From Amphibalanus amphitrite (taxonomy: Eukaryota; Arthropoda; Thecostraca; Balanomorpha; Balanidae), in NCBI RefSeq assembly GCF_019059575.1, contig NW_024883063.1, forward strand, positions 1 through 64,000: a DNA stretch of 64,000 nucleotides, written 5' to 3'. Below the pieces are notes generated by a model. That model saw nothing but the letters and a program-made list of their open reading frames with translations. It was not told the origin of the DNA and did not search any database. Of the stretch, positions 47,833 through 58,745 are shown piece by piece. The translations under genes and the position numbers were made by a program. The stretch's first letter is position 1; each line of letters begins with the position of its first letter.

Positions 47833-49018
47833 TTAACCCGCGCCGTGCTGGGGGGGGGGGGCGTTTTTACGCCCCCCCCCCCCTCAGGTTTTTCGCGAAT
47901 ATCTCAAAAACGGCGGCGCGCAGCGCCGCCGTTTTTGGTACACGTGTTCCTACATCATTTCCGCACATGTTGTGAAAATTTCAGACCTAGGCCGTTCAAG
48001 GTCAGGTCACCAGGTCACGTCAAGTGACCTTACCTCAGAAAAAGTTCAAAGGCTCGCTATAGCTACACCGACTGAACGATCACTTTGAAACTTTCAGCGA
48101 TTGATATGAGTAACAGTATGTATAAAATGTATATCTCGGATTTTTGATATCTGTGACCTAAGGTCAGGACAATTTTGCGACCTCTCCATTATAAGTCAAT
48201 GGGAGAAAATTGAAATGCGCCTCTTTTGGACGAATATCGTTCAAAACGCTCTCAAACATCGGTTCATAGGTAAACATGACACACTAAATAGGAAAAATGC
48301 ACCTGTGACCCCTCTGTGTGCCCCTGAGGTCATCTCAGGTCATGAACGGTCGCCAGCAGTTTTTTGGCTATAACTTTTGATAGAGACGTGCTAGAGCGGT
48401 GAAAACACGTCAGATGTGTTCAGCTCGACGATACGGATCGACTGATATGCAACATGACCCTTTTCGGTCAGGTCATGACCTTGACCTGAGGTCAAATTTT
48501 CAAAATGACCTTTCAAGGTCAACAAATAGTTCATTCGACGCGTCTCGACGAGAGGAACACGATGCTGGCAAAAGTAATGTCATGGCGCTTATGAGTCAAA
48601 AGTTATTGACGAAAAAACGTTTTTCGTAAAAACGGCTATTTTTAGAGTTTTTGCCCTCTGGAGGCTAAACCGTTGACCTGAGGTCAAATCTGAGAACATT
48701 ACTCAGAAAGGTCTGTAAAAGGGCTATCGAATGCGCTTTTCCGCGGCGCTGTAGCTCTATCGGTTCCCGAGATAGCCGTTGGCAGTTTCCAAAATGTTGA
48801 AATAGTCAACATTTTACCTTTGGTGACCTCTGGTGACCTGACCTTTGACCTGACCCAAAAAATGACCGAAGTGTTTTCGTCCTTATTTTTGACGCTCTTT
48901 CGATTGCCGCTTACCGCGTGTCGCTACGTGGCCCAGGAGCTGAGTTAGACGGGGGGCGTGAAAACGCCCCCCCCAGCACTCGGCGGAAAGTTCAGGCCAC
49001 CAGCACGGCGCGGGTTAA
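47833..49018. mobile_element. TTAA-flanked piggyBac-like MITE, copy E5 (reverse orientation)
   Basis: TTAA is at 47833-47836 and 49015-49018, with the 15-bp inverted repeat CCCGCGCCGTGCTGG. Here the 27-bp spacer ending in GTGCTGG is at the right end, so the copy is flipped relative to E1, E3 and E4. Hairpins GGGGGGCGTTTTTACGCCCC (left) and GGGGGGCGTGAAAACGCCCC (right) lie next to the terminal repeats. AGGTCA/TGACCT hexamers recur at about 47998-48030, 48466-48520 and 48820-48860. Non-autonomous. Confidence 0.85.
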
Positions 49019-49205
49019 TCATATATTGCTTTGTTCCACATCACTAAAATGCCATTTCATAAGCAAGGAAGGACACATAAAAAGTCTGCATTAATTCGCA
49101 TCATCATTAAATAGAAATAGATCGATATCTTCTAATTAAAATAGGATGCCGGCCGGTTGCAGCCCCAGTCCCATACAGCCTCTAAAACAGACGCTTCATT
49201 TCCGC
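49019..49205. other. Short spacer, no feature
   Basis: Nothing recognised. Confidence 0.5.
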
Positions 49206-50829
49206 TCACGGGGCGTTCCACGACAAATCGACAAGTGCCCTGCACCCTCATATTTTATTTTTTGCTTAAAATTGGTCTAATGGGTTGTGATGGGCGGAGA
49301 AGCCAGCTGTGGCAAGGATTTTTTTCTTCGAACAACGGTTTCCGAGATATAGCCTCGGGCAATTCCTGGAGATGGCGCTGCAGCCCTATGTTTGGCGGCC
49401 TATAACTCAGAAACTATTGGTTTTTTACGATAAAAACTTTATATGGTTCAACTCACAATCAACTAACAAACATTTTGGCTATCTCGGATTTTCAATTTTT
49501 GAAAATTTTGATCACGTGACCTTTTGTCCTATTTTTCGAAGAGTGACCTTGATATTTTCCCCACTGAAAGTTGCAATTTTGTCTGATGACGATTAAAGCC
49601 TTATCAATTGTCATTCATATGCGATAATAAAAAAGTGGTTATCGCCCTGCGTTGACCTCAGGTCAGGTCATTTTTATGACCTGTCCATTATTACGAGCGA
49701 GAGCGACAGCGAGATCTCCAGAATAAAGCAAGATAGCGACAAGCGGTAAACGGTAAAGGGTACACACGGATAAGGTCTATAATTTTTACTGAGGTCATTT
49801 TCAGGTCAGGTCAAAGATGACGTCACAGGAGCTAAAAGGAAGTCAACATAGCGGCACTATACATATATATGAAGTTTTTCTCGAATAACTTTCAAGGTAT
49901 CCCACTTAGGAACAAACTAATAGCACCATCGTGATCCTCTCGTCGATCCGCATCGAAACATATGTATGTTGACCTCGAAAGATCGAAAGGTCAAAAGTTG
50001 ACCTTAGATCACGTGACCTAGGGTCAACTTTTGACCTTTCGACCTTTCGAGGTCAACATACATATGTTTCGATGCGGATCGACGAGAGGATCACGATGGT
50101 GCTATTAGTTTGTTCCTAGCTGGGATACCTTGAAAGTTATTCGAGAAAAACTTCATATATATGTATAGTGCCGCTATTTTGACTTCCTTTTAGCTCCTGT
50201 GACGTCATCTTTGACCTGACCTGAAAATGACCTCAGTAAAAATTATAGACCTTATCCGTGTGTACCCTTTACCGTTTACCGCTTGTCGCTATCTTGCTTT
50301 ATTCTTGAGATCTCGCTGTCGCTCCCGCTTGTAATAATGGACAGGTCATAAAAATGACCTGACCTGAGGTCAACGCAGGGCGATAACCAATTTTTTTATT
50401 ATCGCATATGAATGACAATTGATAAGGCTTTAATCGTCATCAGACAAAATTGCAACTTTCAGTGGGGAAAGTATCAAGGTCACTCTTCGAAAAATAGGAC
50501 AAAAGGTCACGTGATCAAAATTTTCAAAAATTGAAAATCTGAGATGGCCAAAATGTTTGTTGATTGATTGTGTGTTGAACCATATAAAGTTTTTATCGTA
50601 AAAAACCAATAGTTTCTGAGTTATAGGCCGCCAAACATAGGGCTGCAGCGCGAACTCCAGGAATTGCCCGAGGCTATATCTCGGAAACCGTTGTTCGAAG
50701 AAAAAAATCCTTGCCACAGCTGGCTTCACCGCCCATCACAACCCCTTACACCAGTTTTCAACGAAGAATAAAATATGAGGGTGCAAATTTAATTTTTTAT
50801 TTGTCGATTTGTCGTGGAACGCCCCTCAC
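49206..50829. mobile_element. 1.6-kb near-perfect palindromic (foldback) element
   Basis: The two arms, 49210-about 50014 and about 50015-50825, are inverted copies with few mismatches and essentially no spacer; the centre is TCACGTGA. The ends are GGGGCGTTCCACGACAAATC and its complement, and TCAC is repeated directly at both borders (49206-49209 and 50826-50829), giving a 4-bp target duplication. The arms contain AGGTCA-type hexamers (for example about 49650-49690, 49800-49825 and around the centre). The 95- and 99-codon frames in the two arms (MARIFFFEQRFPRYSLGQFL...) are mirror copies with no recognisable domain. Confidence 0.85.
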
Positions 50830-52124
50830 GGAAGAAAGCCCGCTGACCACCGCCGACGGCGCCCCTCACCAGCAGCAGCAGATCTCGAGCCGCCAGCCGC
50901 TCCGGGAGGAGCCAGGCCGGCGCCGAGCCACTGCAGAGTGATCAGCGAACCAATCCGGGCCCGGTGATGATGTACGAATTACGAGTGCCGACCATATGGA
51001 ACGGACCACCGCCCGAATACTGAGCGGCCGCTGCATAATTCAGTGACATCCGCACATCGGTAGCGGCTGAATTATCACTGCGGTCTCATCCGAATACCGG
51101 GCACTGGTAGCGGCACAAAGACAGCACCGCTGAGACACTGTTCACAGATCTGGGGCTACAGCAAAGATGCACCCTGCGCATTGGAAGCAGAGGACTGGCG
51201 CTATAGCAATGTCCCCCAAACACGGCAGAGTTGCCAATAGAGCTGGGACGCTTTACTGAACAGCACAGCCAACGGACTAGCTATTGGGTCCAAAGTAAAC
51301 CCACACCTGCCATCGGTTCCTAATGCCATTATAAATGGAAACCAGGCAGAGTGAAATGAAACTGCAGATGGAAACGCAATGCCGCGCAAAAGATATGTCG
51401 CAGCGCATACTTCTGGAAATCGCCATCGGGGAAAAAGGCAGCAAGCTTGAGTAGCGATTGCTGATCAGCCATTATAGCACAAGTGCGCTAGTTCCGTTAC
51501 ATGGCCCCAACTGTCTCCAATTATTACAATATTTGAGTCGTTAGCGGTGATGGGTGTTTGCACAATGTGCTATGGCAATGTGACAATGGTAACAATAACA
51601 TACAGAAACAAACAGACCTATGGCCGCACACCCGCCGCCGTATGTTGGGGAGCGGTCGTTAGGGGCGCCACGGCGGCTCGCTATCTGCGTCTAGTGCACC
51701 CGGCGGACCACTGCCGTCCGACCGTCCAACTGACGTTATCGGAGGCGTCCGCTCTAAACAGCGGCTGTCCGTGGGCGGCTGTGGTCTCCGCGGCGGGGGG
51801 GGGGGGGGGGGAGCGCGGGGCGGTCCGTCCGCGGCGGAGGAGGGGGCTGCAGGGAGGAGGGTGGGCACGCGGAGGCCTGCGAGGTCAGGCCAGGGCCAGG
51901 GGCAGTCAGAGGCAGCGGTGGAGACTGGTGACGTTTGGCTACCAGTGAAGTCGTGGTCTGTGGGATCGCCCGGTGTCCTCTGACCGCAGTGTGACCGCCC
52001 GGTGACCGGGCAGCGCGCCGCGCGGCGGTGATCGGCAGCCGTCGCGGCGGGTCGGGTCGGACCGCCACTCCACGTGCCATCGATCCAGCACTATGACAGG
52101 CGACCATCGACCGGTTGATATGTG
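50830..52124. other. No recognisable gene
   Basis: Intronic DNA with a G-run at 51795-51812 and nothing else recognised. Confidence 0.5.
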
Positions 52125-52292
52125 GCCAGCGGGGCACCGAGCCCCCGGGCGACGGGGGTCTCATACCGTCCCTCAGCGCCGCCACCCGCGGGGCACCGAG
52201 CCCCCTCCCCCGGCCGAACCAGGGTCTCAAACCGGCACTATGTGCCGCCACCAGCGGGGCACCGAGCCCCGAAGGACGGGTTCAGGGGCCGG
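52125..52292. repeat. Degenerate tandem repeat, about 65 bp, three copies
   Basis: GCGGGGCACCGAGCCCC recurs three times, separated by GACGGGGGTCTC/CAGGGTCTCA-like sequence and CGCCGCCACC. Confidence 0.75.
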
Positions 52293-52477
52293 ACCTCTGT
52301 GTCCGACGCCGCCACCGGCCGGCCGGCACCAAACACACCCATATGGTCCGGCCGGACGGGCACTGCCACGCCATGAAACGTACACGTGGGCTAGCTGTTG
52401 CCTGGCATTGTTAAGTAACAAACCATCAGAAAAATATGACACGTGAACTTTTAGCTGAAGCTGGTACGGGTACTCAC

Positions 52478-52660
52478 TGTCGTTTGAGCCGCAGGCTGCG
52501 CATCCGCGCGAGGTACTGGTGAATCTTGACCAGTCGCTGTTTACATTTGGTCTGTATGAAGCCCGGCCAGTAGATGAGGTTCTCGTTGATCTGCTGTAGC
52601 GCCTTCTCGAAGTTCTTTGACAGCTTGACGCGCTCCCACAGCCGGTTCGGGAACGCTGCC
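52478..52660 (-). CDS. MAK16: MAK16 ribosome-biogenesis factor, core-domain exon
   Basis: A 183-nt exon: one base completes the split Arg codon, 60 full codons follow, and CA of the next Gln codon ends it. It reads [20 protein letters not shown], then [20 protein letters not shown], then [20 protein letters not shown]. This matches the MAK16 core almost residue for residue (vertebrate [35 protein letters not shown]). The acceptor TGTCTGTTTGCAG ends at 52661 and the donor CA|GTGAGTACC begins at 52477; joining CA to the G at 19822 restores Gln and the correct order. The upstream part (the Cys-containing zinc-binding region ending ...ER) is not found between here and 64 kb and probably lies outside the window. 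The product acts in the nucleolus in pre-60S assembly. Confidence 0.95.
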
Positions 52661-53389
52661 CTGCAAACAGACACAGTTGCACCGTCACGTGAGGACTGCG
52701 CTAATGGCCATGAGCGGAGGAACGACCAACAGTACACACAGGTGCCGTCTGCAGAGTTCTTACCGCTCCTCTATTTAATTCAGCACCAAGAAATTTAAAA
52801 TATTTAGTAATAGCGACGCTCTTTCCCTCACTTGTACAATTTCACTTACAAACTTTCAAGGAAGTTTCTAAAATAATCCAGCAATAAACCACCGACAATG
52901 CGCTATCAATACAACGTCGATGGCGAAATCTGCGCACCAGCCAGGTCATGATGGAAACACTCGCGATACACGCGGTAATATCCACAGTACATGGCATTTT
53001 CTCAGCCCCTTTCCCCGGTTCTTTCGCAGCACACAGCCTGCATTACCGCCCGATAAGCGGCACCGGTGGCAGCAGCGGCCACCAGCCACCCCTCCCGCCC
53101 GAGAGCGTCACTCAGCGTCGCTCGGTCGGTGGCGGTCGGGGCCACTCGGTATGCCCGGCCGGTGCACCGGGCCGCCGGCTGACAATAGAGCCGTAATGGC
53201 CAGCGCCGCCGCGCCGCCACTTGAGGCGGCAAATGCCACTACTCGGCGCGGACCGGCGACGGACCGGCACCGGTCCGGTGTTCGGGGTGGGCCGCCCCCG
53301 GCCGCCGGCCCGCAGCAGCTGCTCAGCTAATGCGGTAATGGTGGGCGGACCATACAAACACGGACAGGATACTTAACGACCGACATCGT
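52661..53389. other. Upstream MAK16 intron sequence
   Basis: No exon is recognised. A GAGCG|GTAAGAAC string (minus, about 52762) has the right donor phase, but stop codons lie just upstream. Confidence 0.5.
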
Positions 53390-54083
53390 GCCACAGCTGC
53401 ATGGCCTTTTCACGCCAAATGTCGAGTGAGCTGGTCACAACAAAAGGCTTCAAGTCACGTACACGAAAAGACTGAAATGAACTGAATGTTCTGTCCTATC
53501 CGTGCTTCTATCCTCAGGATACAGAAATCCTTCTCCTCCACGCCGCAACCCCCTTCCGGGCTGGACAGGCAACTTTATCTCATGCGGGCTGCTACCTTGG
53601 AGCGGCACCGCTGCTCCCGAGGGAGCTGCACCCCGTAGCCGGGTGCAGAGAGTGCTTGGGGGGCTGGTCGGCCTGTCCATTGGACGGGCTCAGCCCCGGC
53701 GACTCTCTAGGGTGCCTGCCCAGACCAATGTCTCCCCCTAATTCCTATCATCCTTCCGGCTCTGCAATGGTCTTGTCGACCGAAAGGGCCTAACCCAACA
53801 AAACAAAACAAAAAACTGAATGTTCTGATGAGAGCGGATTGGCTGGAATGTAGGGCTCACAGCGGCTGCGGCATTAAGCGCAGAGTGACCGTGTGAGTCT
53901 GGCGCCACAGCTGCATGGCCTTTTCACGCCAAATGTCGAGTGAGCTGGTCACAACAAAAGGCTTCAAGTCACGTACACGAAAAGACTGAAATGAACTGAA
54001 TGTTCTGATGAGAGCGGATTGGCTGGAATGTAGGGCTCACAGCGGCTGCGGCATTAAGCGCAGAGTGACCGTGTGAGTCTGGC
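53390..54083. repeat. 180-bp tandem duplication, first copy interrupted
   Basis: The unit starting GCCACAGCTGCATGGCCTTT and ending GTGTGAGTCTGGC occurs twice head-to-tail. Copy 2 (53904-54083) is 180 bp and intact. Copy 1 (53390-53903) is 180 bp once the 320-bp insert and one target duplication are removed. The two copies look essentially identical. Confidence 0.92.
53494..53813 (+). mobile_element. Retroposon insertion with A-rich tail (SINE or LINE 3' end)
   Basis: The insert ends in an A-rich tail with CAAAA repeats and is flanked by the 14-bp direct repeat AACTGAATGTTCTG (53480-53493 and 53814-53827). The intact neighbouring copy of the host duplication gives the empty site, so both borders are certain apart from tail A ambiguity. 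The internal sequence has no recognisable tRNA promoter or reverse-transcriptase motif, so SINE versus truncated LINE is unresolved. Confidence 0.9.
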
Positions 54084-54453
54084 GCGTGGAATGGGAGCCG
54101 GGAGGCCACGCAGCACGCGTCCCGACACACTCCGGACCGAGATTGGACAAAGTGAGACCGATCGCCCCAGCACGTGTGCGGACTGAGCGCTGGACCTCAG
54201 CCGTTCAGACCTGAAAGCCAGTATGATAGATTTCAAACGAGAATTTCAACCGATGGGAGGGGAGGCACCATCTGCCCTCCAATCCGATCTAGGTTTGGCA
54301 CAGCGCCAATTTACCATGGTAGGACGCACTCAGCAGAGCTGCGCGGGTTTCGGGACGACAGAGCACCTCCGGGACAATGCGGTGGGAGACGAAAACCGCA
54401 AGGACTTCCAGAAACAAACAGCCAAGAGACGTCTTCGCCACAATCGATCTAAG
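54084..54453. other. No recognisable gene
   Basis: Nothing recognised. Confidence 0.5.
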
Positions 54454-54690
<237 letters not shown>

Positions 54691-55499
54691 GAGAGAGAGG
54701 GATACATACATGTATTATAAATTATAATCCTCTGAAATAAATTTGTCTTACCAAGTAAAGCAAGAGGTCAGAAAAAGCAACAAGTCGGGTAGTAACCAAT
54801 GCAGAAAATGAACTCTCGGTGCAGTGTCAACCACTACGGCATGACTTCGAAGAGCATTAGATATTCTTTATCGATGCAATTTACAAAGGAACAGAAAAAC
54901 ATACGATCCCAGAAGCAACAAGCAGTTGCCTTTCATTCAGCAATCACCAGCCAGCGTTCAGGCGGGAACTACCACGAGTTTACGCCAGACAGTCAGCAAA
55001 AGTTTCCCTGAAACCCTGATGCTGCATAAGGCAACTTGTTTATGCTGTTGCACGAAATTCGCAGAAACTTTGGTGAGAACCGCTGAACTCATAAATCTAG
55101 TCAAGCCATTACGGCGAGCCTAACGAGATGATTGAGCCCAGCAGGTAACCGGTGGGATGATCTCAGCGTGTCATATGATGTTACTCGCATTTTCAAATAG
55201 ATTCCAGTATAATATTGGTGGTCCAAATACCCTTATCTGCATATCTTAATGTACCTAAATGTTTACAAAACCCGAACGATACGACACCAGTGTATCAGCA
55301 CGATTTGGTCGACCAGCCGCCCGCCCGCGGTAGCAGTCCGGTTGGCTGGTCGAACACGGTCAGTGGTCACCACACTGTCCACGACGACCGGCAGAGGAGG
55401 GTGGCTCTGCCACCGGCAGGATGATACCAATGGTGATACACAACTCCAGTTAAAAAAAATAGTCCGAGCCTTTGGAATGGAAAGATTCACAAGGACAAA
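54691..55499. other. No recognisable gene
   Basis: Nothing recognised. Confidence 0.5.
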
Positions 55500-55786
55500 A
55501 CTCTAAGCGAAGCTTGTTGCGTTGACCCTGCCCTCTACCCTCCGATCGCGCAATTCCGGTTCTATGGCCGAATTTGGAGTCCTAAGTTTAACGTGCGCAC
55601 ATAGCAGCGCACGGCCGGTCCCTCACTGACTTCGCCTGGCTACGGCCTGCCACCAACCGCAACCATACCTGTCAGGAGGCCCATAAATGTCGAGCGCCCG
55701 TCGCGCTTCGGACCCGGACTGTTGTAACCGGGAACGCGTGCTCTCACCACGCGGAGTCCAACACTCTACCAACTGAGCTACGGGAC
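55500..55786 (-). mobile_element. Probable tRNA-derived SINE
   Basis: The minus-strand head (55786 to about 55695) begins GTCCCGTAGCTCAGTTGGTA, a good tRNA acceptor/D-arm and A box, and continues GAGTGTTGGACT. After that it departs from tRNA: the T-arm CCCGG/CCGGG has a 10-base loop, and ACGGGC near 55696 can pair with the 5' CCCGT. A non-tRNA body follows to about 55500. The 3' limit and target duplication are not defined. A diverged tRNA pseudogene is the alternative. Confidence 0.55.
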
Positions 55787-58078
55787 AGTTGAATGGTTCA
55801 GTAAGGTGTTAGTTGCTAAGAGCGCGCGATGGAGTTGATTTACGGCAGCCTAACAACGGATCGCATAACCTACAAAGGTCGTGCCTACTAATTTGGACGG
55901 AAAGTTTGGCATGTTGACGTTGGATATTAACACGCTCTAAAAGGGGTCTAGGAATCAGACCTTCAGTGTGGGTGAGTTACGCGCGTTTTCATGATTCCGG
56001 CCCACGCAAGATCTAAGAACACGAAACATCAGGAATCATCCATACAATATTCATTACACAAACTTTTTACAAACGTAGTTAAAAGTTTAGGGTCAAATGA
56101 GCAGGTTATTAGCTATTTTGCACTTTCAGGCTCAACGGGCCGGCAGGCTATGCCTTAGCGTCCGGGGGCTCAACGTCAAACAGCCCAGCGTCGACAGTCG
56201 TCCATACACCCATTTACAAACAGCAGCATACGACCTACCACTGGAGAGTAATCTTATATTTCTACATCAAACGAGATACAGCTAAGCCCGCATCATACTG
56301 GTCACACATCGGCAGCTGCTCAATGCCGGAGCATCCCTCCTGAGCGACCTCACGATGAATACAGTTGTCAATTAGCCAAATGTCAGTGAAATTGAAGCAT
56401 GCGTCCACCAATGGAATCAATTAGGCGCGACGGTGAACGGGAACACCCAGCAGATCGATTACCTCAGATCCACAATCTGAGACCGCAGCTGAAGGATAGA
56501 TGGAGAGACGCACTAGCGACTGACACCAGCTCGACGCAGAGGGGAACCTCGCCGCCACAACCAGCAGTCGAGATGGCCCGAGGCAGTCAGTCGCCGCCGC
56601 CGCTCCAACGAGGACAACATGATTACAAATTCAGTCACTCATCACCCACACCGGCACAACACCGAGTGGGCTGACAAATCAGAGCGCTGCCGCTCTGAGC
56701 ACGCTATCTGCCAGTGCTGGGTCTTTGCTGGCGAATCTACAGTCTGCAGTCTGCAGTGTGCAGTGAAGTAGCAGAGTCCGAGTGCTGCAGACGGGCGTGT
56801 TCCACATTTTTCATCATCTCGATACCGCTGTTGCTGGAGCTGGCTCAGATAACCGGTGATGAATTGTGTGGAGCTGATATCTCTAGTCCAACGCCGAGCC
56901 ACGATAAACATCAATGAAGACAAATCGGTGTCCACTTGAAGAAGTGCTCCGACGTCAATAGACTATACTGTTTTAGTTTGTAGAAAGGATCCGAGCTCTG
57001 GAGATGCTCGGATTCATGCCACTTTCCGGGCAGTGCGATGATAATATTGTCTTGGAGGATAACAGTTAAAGGCTTACATAAATGATGGAGGAGATGAAAT
57101 AAATAGACTCCAGAATTGCATCAGGGAGGCGGCTAGTTAGTTTATTAATTTTTTAACGTATATTAGTGTTAACTAAGAGAAACTTCAGAGAAAAATAGCG
57201 ACCATTCTCCCTGTAAAAGGCCACCCCTAACCAAACAAGAACATTTGGTTTTTGGCAAGTCACTGATATGTAGCTTTGGAGAAAAGCAGCCGAGAAAAGG
57301 ACTAGTATCATTATAACAAAAAACAGGTGAAATGTTGCAAAATAGAATGTCTTTACGGTGGATCAATTACAAGCAGCGCATTTACAACAATCAAGCTGAC
57401 AATGGCTGAAATTTTGCTCTCTACTTTTACACCAGCACGGCAGAAGTGGTCGCAGCAAGCTGAATCAGCACCGCAGGCGGCCAACGGCATAATTACAGCG
57501 AAACGAATGACTCAAATCAGCATACACTTTCAAAGTAAAACAATTTTTATAGTGTACCAAAGAATCCCGCCAAGAGCTCTGGAACAAGTCCCCGTTGGGT
57601 TTTATTTACAGAACGCAACTCGTTTCCCGTAACTTCTCCGAGACTGCGGCGCAATCTTGAGGCTGAAATTCTGATTACACACTTTGTACGTTTAATTCCG
57701 GTCCAGTCTTGAGGAAAGTTACTTCGCTTATCGCCGGGGCGCGGCAAACTGGGCAAGAAAATGATCAAGGATCACAGGAGACCGCAGCCGTTCAGAGCGA
57801 AAGGAAAGCGACAAGCTACCTAGGATAAAAAATAGCAAAGGATAATCAAGTTTTGGTATATCGATGCAAAACGAATAACAATTAAATTGCCGATAATTCA
57901 AGCCAAGCATCATTGATACTAGATTGCCGGTTTTATAAGTTGCTACCATTGGTCATTGCCTGAATCAACCTCACCGATACTGCTCAGCTACTTTTAGTCT
58001 CCCTGAATTCTGCACTGCACTCGACAGTGGCTACAAATCATAAGGCTGCACTGCGCACACTGCACAGTGTACCTACTG
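55787..58078. other. No recognisable gene
   Basis: AT-balanced DNA with only short open frames. No exon or repeat is recognised. Confidence 0.5.
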
Positions 58079-58745
58079 TACGAGGGGGTATCGAAAAGTT
58101 CTGATTATCACCATGAATTAGATGTGATAGAAATTTGATTTTTTTACATGATGTTCATTACTTCTTCACAAGTCACCACACACGACCGCAAACTTATTGC
58201 ATCGTTTCTTGAACTGCCTCAGGCGGTCATTGTAGAACCTTCGCACTGTCCCGTAAATCAGTGCTTCACCTCATCAATGACGTCATTTCTGTCCTTCAAT
58301 CACCGGCCATACTGTGGATTTTTCGTCTCCCGTAACAATCAAGAGTCAGTTAATACCCGGTCAGGTGAATTTGTTAGATACGGTAGGATTTAATGTCCAC
58401 ATCATGTTGTTTCTTCAATCGCAGCTCAGGACGAATGGGTGGGGGCACTGTCCGTGAGGATAAAACATCTTTCTTGGGCTTTTTTTGCGGCGATTCTGCT
58501 TGAGGCCATCTCGCAATTTCTTCAAAAGTGTGCAGTAGCGCATGCTTATCATTATCCGACCATTATCAAGACAGTCGGTAATGACTATCCTACGCCAGAT
58601 CCAGAACACTGATAGCATTGACCTTCCATATCGGCTTCTGCATCTTCGCCTTTTAAGGACAGATGTGCCGTGCTTAAACTTCTAGATCATCGTTTTGTCT
58701 CTGAATCATACACATAGACCCAGCATTCGTCATGTGACACGCCGT
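58079..58745 (-). mobile_element. Mariner element remnant
   Basis: The left edge is TA (58079-58080) followed by CGAGGGGGTATCGAAAAGTT, a mariner-style terminal repeat. The minus strand carries pieces of a transposase gene in order. The opposite terminal repeat is missing, so the copy is truncated at about 58.75 kb, close to the TATA promoter. Confidence 0.75.
58150..58740 (-). pseudogene. Mariner-family transposase pseudogene
   Basis: In order along the minus strand: HDECWVYVYDSETKR (58734-58690), the block around the first catalytic Asp (mariner DESWVYGYDPETK), ending at a stop; then MLSVFWIWRRIVITDCLDNG (58618 on), matching the block with the second catalytic Asp; then KMFYPHGQCPHPF, where the family has HQDN, so the third acidic position appears lost; and finally FYNDRLRQF...CGDL near 58190. 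The frames between blocks shift and contain stops. The N-terminal DNA-binding domain is absent. It cannot encode an active enzyme. Confidence 0.78.

Larger units (their letters stand above)
19823..52477 (-). other. MAK16: MAK16 intron of about 32.7 kb
   Basis: Runs from donor CA|GTGAGTACC at 52477 to acceptor GACAG at 19823 (minus strand), phase 2. It hosts the MULE-like element, the foldback element, two TTAA elements, the 1.6-kb palindrome and many tandem repeats. No other recognisable protein-coding exon was found inside it. Confidence 0.88.

Noticed and set aside
52740..52800. Possible upstream MAK16 exon ending GAGCG|GTAAGA on the minus strand
   Set aside because: The donor and phase fit the expected Glu-Arg junction, but an in-frame TAA lies four codons upstream and the sequence does not match the conserved MAK16 region.
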